From Kalaharituber pfeilii (lineage: Eukaryota > Ascomycota > Pezizomycetes > Pezizales > Pezizaceae), in the NCBI GenBank assembly GCA_015179045.1, contig WHUZ01000042.1, positions 248,001 through 312,000 of the forward strand: a stretch of DNA of 64,000 bases, read 5' to 3'. A program made the translations under genes and the position numbers. Below, piece by piece: positions 56,564-64,000 of this stretch (within the stretch, counting starts at the first letter, position 1; each line of letters opens with the position of its first letter). The notes beneath the pieces are model-generated. The model had not been told where the DNA came from. It worked only from the letters and a program-made list of their open reading frames with translations, and searched no databases.

Positions 56564-59395
56564 TTAGGAAGTTGCCCATTCCGGTAAACTTTGCACATAT
56601 GGGGTGTGGATTCTTGATTGAGAGTCAACCTCCATTACCACATCGGAGTTTTGTAACCGGAAATCAGAGACAGTGGTCCGTATGATATCAAGCAAGTTAG
56701 ATACATAAGGACCTAGTGGTGAGAATGAGAGATGTCGCTCTTTAATGAGTACCTTTTGAAGACTTGCGGTGTCGTCGATGTCTGTACAGAATCTAGCAAT
56801 TCTGCTGATATCATCATTTGAAAGATATGAGAGTTCATCGATGAATGAGTTCTCTGACCCCCCGGTGGCCTTATGCACATATTTACGGAAGGATTCCAAT
56901 GCAGCTGTCACTTCGGCTTTTAACGCCTTTGTTACAGGCTTTTTTCTTGTTCTCGAGGGTTCTGGAGGTGGCGGTGTAAGGACCGGGATTATATCTCCAA
57001 TGGTGTCGGAGTAAGACAACCCTGGTGTGAGCCTTTGATGGCAACGGTCGCAACAGCGAGGGTCTTTTCCAAGAGGCTCTGGAAATGTCACATCGTTAAA
57101 GTATTTCATAACAACCTTGCGCCGACATCGGGAGGTATTGATAAACCATAATAATGCTCGGTCCACCTTTTTAAGAACTTCCTTTGGCGGTCGAATTGGA
57201 AGGTCTTCTTTACCCAATCCCACAAACTGTGTATCCGCTTCAGCCAATGCAGGCTCTACTTCACCTTCCGCTTCTTCATTTATTTCTATTGGAACCAAGG
57301 CTAGTTCTTGACCTTCACCTGACTGAAGCACTTGCGCATCTTCGCCAGCGGTGACAACTCTACCACCGGAAGCGTCGTTGCCGATCTCCGGTAACGTTTC
57401 CGCGGGGATCGGAGTATGCGGAAGCGGAAGCTCAATCGGAGCCATGCTTTCGGCGATACCCTCATCGAAAAGTTCTATATTATGTAAAATCTCCATGACA
57501 TGAGAGCCATTGTATGGTTGACTGTATAATCCCAAACCAGGGCCTGCAACCTTACTGAGGTTGACATCTATCGCAGCATTATAATAGAGGATCGCAGCAC
57601 CTTGAATTTCCGGGTTTCGAGCACATCTGCCAGCTCTCTGGATAAATCCAGGCAGGTTCAAATGAGAAGGAATCGTCCACTGGATTACGACTTCAATGTC
57701 CTCCACGTCTAGTCCCATTCCTGCAGCCTCGGTACACACTAGAACACGAGTATTCTTTTTGCGCTGGATTAGGGAATCCTTGAAATTCAACATGGTTGCT
57801 TCTCTGCGTTGTTCACTTAATATGGTCGAATAGTCCATTATGACTTCTCTTCCTTGCAATACCGGTGCGAGGCGACGCTCTAGTTGGTCTACTACACTGC
57901 AGACCGTTTGCCGGGAATCAATAAATATCATGGTTTTGCGAATGCGTCCGGGGTCAGAGCAGTTCATCGGGATTACAGGCTCTAATTCCTTTCGCAACTT
58001 GATGTTCCCGTGTGCAATTGGAATCGCAGTTAAAAAGACATTAGGTCTATCCATTGTATTTTGAATCAATGAAGTGGGGGAGTGAAGGCTGAGGCCCTTA
58101 TGTATAAACCTCATTGCGCGCCTCGACAATGTGGCAGATAGACAGAGTACGGGGGCCTTGGGAAAAAAGGTACGGACGACTCCAATGTGCGCGTATGCTG
58201 TACGGAATTCCCGCCTGAAGCAGTTGATTAGCCTTTTGTGCCAGAAGCCAAAGCCGCATGTTGGCTTGACAGGAATACCAAAGCCGCTGCGCATTCCGCC
58301 ATGGCGGAAGCCAAAGCCGCATGTTGGCTTGACAGGAATGCCAAAGCCGCTGCGCATTCCGCTATGGCGGAAGCTAAAGCCGCATGTTGGCTTTGTAGGA
58401 ATGCCAAAGCCGCTGTACATTCCGCCATGCCAGAAGCCAAAGCCGCATGTTGGCTTGACAGGAATGCCAAAGCCGCTGCGCATTCCGCCATACCAGAAGC
58501 CAAAGCCGCATGTTGGCTTGACAGGAATGCCAAAGCCGCTGCGCATTCCGTCATGGCGGAAGCCAAAGCTGCATGTTGGCTTTGCAGGAATGCCAAAGCC
58601 GCTGCGCATTCCGCCATGCCAGAAGCCAAAGCCGCTGCGCATTCCGCCATGCTGGAAGCCAAAGCCGCATGTTGGCTTGTCAGGAATGCCAAACCACCGC
58701 CATTTCCGCAATCAAACGGAGCTGGGACTTACCAAGTGTAACATAAATGGGCCTCATCAACACAATACATGTCAACTTTTCCACAAATTTGGAACTCTTT
58801 GCCCCGCGTCGTGCACCTTTGCACTTTATACCTAACAGCTTTTAAAAGCTCTTATCCCGCGCATTGATAAACTCTGGACCAACCATTACAACATTGTATT
58901 CTCCGTTCGCTGCTCGTTCAACGAGTTTTCGATCGTCACGCATGGTGCTTTTTGTCAGACGACAGGAACTGATTCCAACCTGCTCATTGCTTTCGCATTG
59001 CGGCATTGGTCCTTCATCAATGATAATAAAGGAGAAATTACCAATATTGTCCCATTATTGCTAATCGCAATGCCTTGGTAGCACATAGTCTTTCCGCTAC
59101 CTGTAGCTGTTGTTACAATAGTATCATGTCCTCCGAGGACTTCGGATGCTGCGATGGTCTGCCAAGGGCGTTCCGTCCATGACCTTTGATGAGTCTCCAT
59201 CCTTTCAGCTACTTTCTTCCTCACTTTGCGCGTAAGTGCATTATCCCGATGATAAATTGTTATAAATCGCCCGCAGGAGCTCAGCTTGTCCTCTTGCAGG
59301 TATTGTGCAGTGTTTTCCCCAAGGCTTTGCGAAACTGTGTCCGCATCCTCATCTTGAACCTCTATGTCTTGTCCATTCTCAACCCCAGTATCCTG
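56564..59395 (-). pseudogene. RecQ-type DEAH helicase, decayed
   Basis: On the minus strand, an acidic N-terminal stretch enters from an acceptor near 59395. Then come motif I (TATGSGKTMCYQ), ISPLLSLMKDQ, DEAH box CVDEAHLCYTW (about 58735-58770), CLSATLS, FIDSRQTVCSVV, LVCTEAAGMGLDVEDIEVV and motif VI FIQRAGRCARNP. A C-terminal zinc-type CCDRCH segment follows, with a stop at 56564. A 518-bp intron (58215-58732, GTAAGT...TTCAG) is inferred between DEAHLCYTW and REFRTAYAHIG. Faults: a one-base break after LMKDQCRNAKAMSR and an in-frame TAA (DKSF*KLL). RecQ enzymes unwind DNA 3'-5'; this layout recalls the multicopy RecQ-like helicases of fungal repeats and subtelomeres (TLH type), but that placement is inference. 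Confidence 0.85.
58215..58732 (-). repeat. 63-bp minisatellite in the helicase intron
   Basis: Units containing GCCGCATGTTGGCTTGACAG and CAAAGCCGCTGCGCATTCCG recur at exact 63-bp steps (TTGGCTT at 58261, 58324, 58387, 58450, 58513, 58576), plus a partial unit and a last copy at 58672. The length is a multiple of three and lacks stops in most frames, which produces long spurious ORFs on both strands. Good splice signals at both ends suggest the array is intronic. Confidence 0.9.
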
Positions 59396-60554
59396 CTATA
59401 TGATTAATTAACCTTCATCTATTACAATCATGTATTCTCTGAACTTACCATACTGTTTTGCTCAAACGTTGACATTCTATTGTGGCCGAATAAGCTTGTA
59501 TTTGTCCCACCGACTTTGTTTTGGTGTTGTTTCCGTTGCTACGCACGGCCCTTCAACTCCGAAACCGGAAGATGCCTTTCCGTCAAGCTTTTGGGTGCGG
59601 ATTGGTGAATCCGCATTATAGCTCTCATATGAATCGACAATGCAACTTCACTCCCCAACGTTCCATCCGTCGAAATTAAATGTATTACTATTTCATCCAT
59701 GAGCCTCTGACGACATAAGCATTATTACATTCTTTCTCATCACTGGACGCCATATGAAGATGTGGTACCGCCAGATTATCTTTCCGACCGGAATTACTAG
59801 TTTGTAGTGGATACAACTCCGTATGCCACTGAATTGTTGATGTCTTGTATCATCTTTCAGATTACCGGATCATTCATCACTATGAGGCATGTCATTCCAC
59901 TCTAAAACTCAGGCTAACATCTAGTCCTGTAACCAGACTAGATTTAGGCTAACATCCTGGTCTCAAAGAGGCTACCGGACCGGCCCTCGGCTCCTTTCAG
60001 CCACCACTCTAATCCATCCTTAATGACGCCATAGTGGATAGAGCTCCTCATTAATGTGCCTCAAGTTGCCATGATGATATATTATTTTGAATTTCAAAGC
60101 TAATTCCTATCATTACATACCCAAACAAGCTTCTCTATTGCCCAATCAAGCTAACAAGATCACCCGAGATTAAATTCCTGACCCTTTGATACCATAGTAA
60201 TCGTAAGGCAACAACCAATCCGCAGAGAACCCAATTTCGGAACCAAGGAAACTGTAGTCGATCCCCAATCACAATGGGATTACAATAGACGATATACCTG
60301 CTCACCCAAGTATGCCTTTTACATTCCGGAAGCTTACATCGACTCAGCTTCAGGAATCTCTCTTCCTTCGAAAGCTCTTGCATCATGCATCTCTCCCGTA
60401 GCACGTCGAACCTGAAGATTAGTATCATCGAGGAAGCTCTTGAAACTTTCTCCAAGGTTCAATAATGACGAGTGACTCTCTTTACTGTACGACTGTTTTT
60501 TTTTGGTACCTCGGAGGGCTTGGACGATGGAAGCTCTTGCTCAGAGTCTGACAT
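59396..60554 (-). other. Upstream of the helicase; possible 5' exons
   Basis: A minus-strand start at 60554 reads MSDSEQELPSSKPSEVPKKN then RTVKRVTRHY and a stop. A second fragment, ESFKSFLDDTNLQVRRATGE then MHDARAFEGREIPEAES, ends at a GTAAGC donor near 60335. These could be decayed 5' exons of the helicase gene; the connection is not proven. A 15-bp unit GTTGCAGGGGTCCTC is repeated three times at about 60583-60625. Nothing else is recognised. Confidence 0.35.
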
Positions 60555-60859
60555 TGTGCCAGTAAACAATCGTTGAATCTCGTTGCAGGGGTCCTCGTTG
60601 CAGGGGTCCTCGTTGCAGGGGTCCAGTTGGCTAGCACGAAGCGGGAATAAAAAAAGAAAGAGTGAAACAAGTCAAAAGGGACCAGGATTAGGACTGAAAC
60701 CGCTCAATTAGGTTTGGTGTTGAGGAGTTGAAGATACGCAAACATGCGGTACAGATGTAGTGGTAGGAAGGGTATCATAACACGGAAGCTAATCATAACA
60801 CAGCGGAATGGCCAAGCCGACGAGCAATCCACCAGCAAAAGTTGGTGCTAGCAATTGCG

Positions 60860-61030
60860 GGAGATAATCTCCCAGACGCTCCTAGCGTCGCCACTCCAAT
60901 TTCATGCGACGCTGACTAAGTCTGGTTACGAGACTACCCTCAGGAATGACATTCACAAAAAGCGTAGCCAAGATTGGGGTTTTTCCCTGGGGATCGAATC
61001 CGCCGACTTGGCCAGCGGCCATGTGGTAAA
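60860..61030 (-). mobile_element. tRNA-derived SINE, family C, copy 2
   Basis: On the minus strand: an A box TGGCCAAGTCGG (61003-61014) sits unusually close to a B box GGATTCGATCC (60991-61001). Then 54 bases, GTCTCGTAACCAGA, an 8-bp stem AGCGTCGC/GCGACGCT, and GCTAGGAGCGTCTGGGAGA. No poly-A or TSD was found. It pairs with the inverted, more diverged copy at 53785-53935. Confidence 0.6.
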
Positions 61031-61678
61031 TGCGTAGTACCACAGTGCCGTTCTATATCTCATAGGGATGTTTGTCCTCCAGGCAGTTGACAACCGCAAT
61101 GTCATTCTACGCAATATCGGAACCTATATGCACCGCGCCTAGGCACTAGGATATCCTTGAATCGCTTGTGCCGACCTTATGGCTATGCAAATAACGCATG
61201 GTGCAGCTTGAATCGAGTCAACCTAAATTTCGTGTTAGAGTGGTCCACTGACCGTTCACCGTTTCCGAGACCTTATCCTTCTACATGTCGCTCCGTCTGC
61301 ACCTCCCACTTGCGGTAATCTGACTGATCACGAGTTAACATTTTGAAGCTAGTACATAGGTACAGTCAAGCCTTAAACACATCGGTGTGGGGGGGTATTG
61401 GCCCTACTACATAATTGATCCATTATATGGAGGTCATGTGTCAAGAAGAATAATAATACCAACAGGAAGGGTATTCTCTATACATGTATATCTGGAAGGA
61501 AAATCATGTAGAATAGACTGTTGATTGAATACGTCTCCACCCCATATTCTTTACAGAATTCAGTGTAAAAGTTTACATACATTATGCGCTTATTTACTCA
61601 CTGACTCGGAAAGTCTCAGGATACTGCTATAGTAAATTCTCTGCAGAAGCTGACATAATGAATTTCTGCTGTCCGTAG
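61031..61678. other. Intergenic
   Basis: No gene or repeat recognised. A good 3' splice site (CCGTAG, ending 61678) suggests that an unrecognised upstream exon of the next gene lies here. Confidence 0.4.
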
Positions 61679-62142
61679 ATTTTCTGAGTCGGCACTGAAT
61701 CGGCGGCCTAATGAATACTATGAATGGGGCTTTGTGAATCTTACCGGTGCCTATGTTACAAGGGAAGATTGTGGGATGTGGGGAGCAGTGCAACACCACA
61801 GCCTTATTACCGGTCTCAGGCAAATATATGAGATGCAGCCCGCCCTACTTGATGCATTCCATGTGCAATTGCCTGCCGATGCCTTGGGTCATATCCGTCA
61901 ACCAAATGCACTAAGTTGTTCAGCAGGTCTTTTTTCCCTACTCCAATTTGTTATTGATGTTATTGATAATACTGACTGGCATTAGTCAAGGCTACAAGGG
62001 AACTGATCTTTCCACTACATTCCGCTGTTACATTGGTGAGCTCCAGCAGGCACCTCGCGCACGTGGTCCGTACCCTCGTCGTCAAGTGAGCGACCTCCCA
62101 GCGCACTATAGAGAAGGGTCATTTGCCAGCAAGGCTATTTAG
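61679..62142 (+). CDS. Unidentified gene segment, at least two exons
   Basis: From the acceptor at 61678 the frame reads SESALNRRPNEYYEWGFVNL, TGAYVTREDCGMWGAVQHHS, LITGLRQIYEMQPALLDAFH and on to a stop at 61983-61985. The composition is clearly protein-like. A branch-site-like ACTGAC followed by CATTAG (ending 61985) suggests an intron whose donor I could not fix. The next exon would read QGYKGTDLSTTFRCYIGELQ and QAPRARGPYPRRQVSDLPAH, to the stop at 62140-62142, only 43 bases before the permease ATG. I do not recognise the family. The missing start and the crowding against the next gene make a decayed or partial gene possible. Confidence 0.5.
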
Positions 62143-62185
62143 ACACTAGCACTCGCTTCAGCAGCCACCCGCTCAATCGCGTGCA

Positions 62186-64000
62186 ATGGAGAGCGATTGT
62201 AATACTGCGAACGGCGGTATTGTAACTACACTTCGATCATCAAAATCGATATCGGAAGCATCCGTTCATGTGCACCTCAACACCATCCTCTCCGCTGTTG
62301 CTCAACCTGACTCCAATGACGTCGAGACTGAAAACTCGCAATCCAACTACCGCAGTTCATTCGACTCCACCACTCTTGCCCGCATTCAGCGTGTGTCCGC
62401 GAACCGCGATATCTTTGTTCAGACCATTCCAAGCACCCCCGCGAAGCTTGGGATCTTCTCTACAGGTTGCCTGATCATAAATCGGGTCATAGGAACGGGG
62501 ATTTTTGAGGCGCAAAGGGCGGTATGGATTGGTACGGAGTCGGTAGCGGGCGCGATGATGATGTGGATCATAGGGGGGATCGTGGCTATGGCGGGGATGA
62601 TGGTTTATTTGGAACTGGGGCTAAGTGTGCCGAGGTATCTTGTGGGCAATGTGTACCGCGGTCGGGGGCGAAAAGAATTATGTATGCTTACTTCAAGCCC
62701 CTGACTTGCAACTTGCTTTATGTTTAGCCATGATTATCACTTGTACTGACATGTATCCGGCTTTTCACAGCTCGAATTTCTCTACCAGCGCCCTAAATTA
62801 CTCGCCACCTATATCTACGGTGTCATCTTCCTCTTCCTCGGCAACACCGCCGGCAATGGCATCACCCTCGCTCGTTGTATTTTGAAACTCCGCTACTATC
62901 CCCATCACCTTGACATCTCCGACGTGTTCACCGGTTGGCTACTTAAATCTATCGCCCTCATCATTATCACTGTTGTATGTCTCCTACACGGCGTCTGGCG
63001 TGCAGGTGGAATATATGTCAACAATTTCTTCGCCACAATCAAAATTGGGATATTGTTATTTTTCATTCTTGCAGGACTTGCGGCATATATACGCGGGAGG
63101 GTCCGGACGGGAGAGCATCCTGGGCTAGAACTGAGGCCAGACAGGATCTTTGTGAATCAGGGACTTGTCGGGGGAGGTGGAGTGCATGGATGGGTTGCGA
63201 CGCTGCTTGATGTGTGTTTCTCGTACGCGGGCTTTGAGAATGCACATTGTGAGTAAGATTAATTCTTTTAACCAATATCCATAAATGTATTTCGATTCAT
63301 TGATATAACCATTATATGGGATTGAGTTCAGAGGCAGTAGATGACTAACCCAAGTTTTTCACGGTGTAGACGTCCTGAGTGAAATCAAAGACCCCCAGCG
63401 AACGTTCAAATGGTCAGCTCTGGTACCTTAGGCATTATCTTCGTTCTCTATACCTTGTCCGTTATTTCATTTGTGGGTGGCACCCTCTCTTCTGCCCTAC
63501 CGGTATCATGTTTAAGTAACTATGGTACTGACAATTAGTTCGTTTTGTAATTGCACCAATAGTTTGCAGTCGTTGCCGCAGATGACCTGATTAAGAATCC
63601 AAACGATGCTATGTCGGATATTTTTGCTCGGAAGGTAAGTACAGTGAATACCACATACCAACGGCTGGGAGGGTGCTGTGGGGGTAGGCTTCTGAATCGG
63701 AGCTGTGCTAATCGTGAAAAACGTTTCGAAACAGGTCTTTGGTGATAATGCATCTGCTCATAAAGCTATTCTTATTATGGTTGCAATCTCCGCTTTCGGG
63801 AATATCGTTGTGACGACGTTCATAGCATCTAAAGGTATGCCTATCCAATCTGCTCCATTTCCACGGCCTCCATTCAATCTTTGGATAAGCTGCTAATTCC
63901 TGTTGTGAAATAAAAGTTAAGCAAGAAATCGCCAAAGAAGGCATCCTGCCTTTCTCTTTCTTTTGGCGCAAAGACTATACCTCAACCTTCACCCGTCTCT
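62186..64000 (+). CDS. Mup1/LAT-type amino-acid permease (3'-partial, with frame breaks)
   Basis: The start at 62186 gives a cytosolic Ser/Asn-rich tail. Then come TM1 (LGIFSTGCLIINRVIGTGIF, the conserved substrate-path GTGIF) and TM2 (MMWIIGGIVAMAGMMVYLEL). Introns at 62682-62770, 63249-63369, 63503-63562, 63635-63734 and 63835-63916 fit GT-AG and join family sequence: GGEKNY/LEFLYQRPK, GVIFLFLGNTAGNGITLARC, FSYAGFENAHYVLSEIKDPQ, AISAFGNIVVTTFIASKVKQ and EIAKEGILPFS. The family (APC superfamily; fungal high-affinity methionine permease and L-type relatives) imports amino acids at the plasma membrane. Reading frame is lost at 62650-62668 (PRSG and GGEKNY lie in different frames) and again near 63420 (SAL/GTLGIIFVLYTLSV). 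It is either a recent pseudogene or carries sequence errors. It continues beyond the window. Confidence 0.85.

Noticed and set aside
55735..58732. CRISPR array
   Set aside because: The 21-bp and 63-bp repeats are directly tandem with no unique spacers, and the genome is eukaryotic.
58131..58835. Long Ala/Lys-rich plus-strand ORF (repeated AKAAHSAMPEAKAACWL) and its companion frames
   Set aside because: They are by-products of the 63-bp minisatellite, whose length is a multiple of three and lacks stops; no other gene evidence.
53846..60945. A 7.1-kb RecQ-carrying transposon with 16-bp inverted ends (TAGTCTCGTAACCAGA) and 9-bp direct repeats CCCTCAGGA
   Set aside because: The inverted similarity extends outside the supposed ends: both sides have a tRNA B box exactly 54 bases beyond. 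The apparent TSD arises because the homologous stretch CCTNAGG is nearly palindromic. Two inverted SINE copies explain the data better.
62635..62675. A 41-bp intron to explain the permease frame change
   Set aside because: The only GT...AG available would delete the conserved PRSGGEK motif, so a frameshift is more likely.

Overview
The window looks like a filamentous ascomycete (Pezizomycotina) chromosome. Genes have short GT-AG introns with CTRAC/CTGAC-like branch sites. There are F-box, kappa-class glutathione transferase and fungal methionine/LAT-type permease genes. Transposons are chromodomain Ty3/gypsy, Tad-like LINEs and a Mutator-like element. Several long, extremely AT-rich tracts (about 13.1-14.4, 24.4-25.8 and 27.3-28.3 kb) resemble RIP-mutated repeats. 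I cannot name the species. There are no rRNA genes, convincing free tRNA genes or CRISPR arrays.

Host genes sit mainly in the left third, at 30.3-31.7 kb, at 40.7-44.7 kb and at the right end. They are a small Cys-rich hypothetical gene (2711-3279), a three-exon GST-kappa/DsbA-fold gene (4914-5929, minus), an uncharacterised 329-residue protein (11156-12145), a two-exon F-box protein (30297-31719), a multi-exon minus-strand protein with an N-terminal helical domain (about 40.8-44.7 kb), an unidentified gene segment (61679-62142), and an amino-acid permease of the Mup1/LAT type that runs off the right edge and carries apparent frameshifts.

The rest is a transposon graveyard whose insertion history can be read from target-site duplications (TSDs). 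One Ty3/gypsy element (19623-29968, TSD AAATG on both sides) holds nested insertions: short LINE/SINE tails, parts of a second gypsy family, a truncated LINE, two solo LTRs one inside the other, and an 8-bp-TSD hAT-like MITE inside its 3' LTR. A Mutator-like element (46624-53259) has terminal inverted repeats over 1 kb long made of minisatellite-like units. Its transposase gene is split by two solo LTRs of one family in opposite orientation.

Two LINE families are present. The 3' tail of one is shared with a tRNA-derived SINE, which points to a SINE-LINE partnership. Both tails also occur as very short retroposed inserts of 60-135 bp with clear TSDs, and both occur on derivatives that seem to join a LINE ORF1 start directly to a 3' tail.

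From about 54 to 61 kb lies a decayed RecQ-type helicase gene. It has a 518-bp intron filled with a 63-bp minisatellite and a C-terminal extension running into an expanded 21-bp minisatellite. A diverged copy of the 21-bp repeat stands nearby in inverted orientation. Two inverted copies of another tRNA-derived SINE flank the region. Other small elements are a Tc1-like MITE with TA duplications (35596-36419) and a foldback-type element with terminal palindromes (about 34345-35395).
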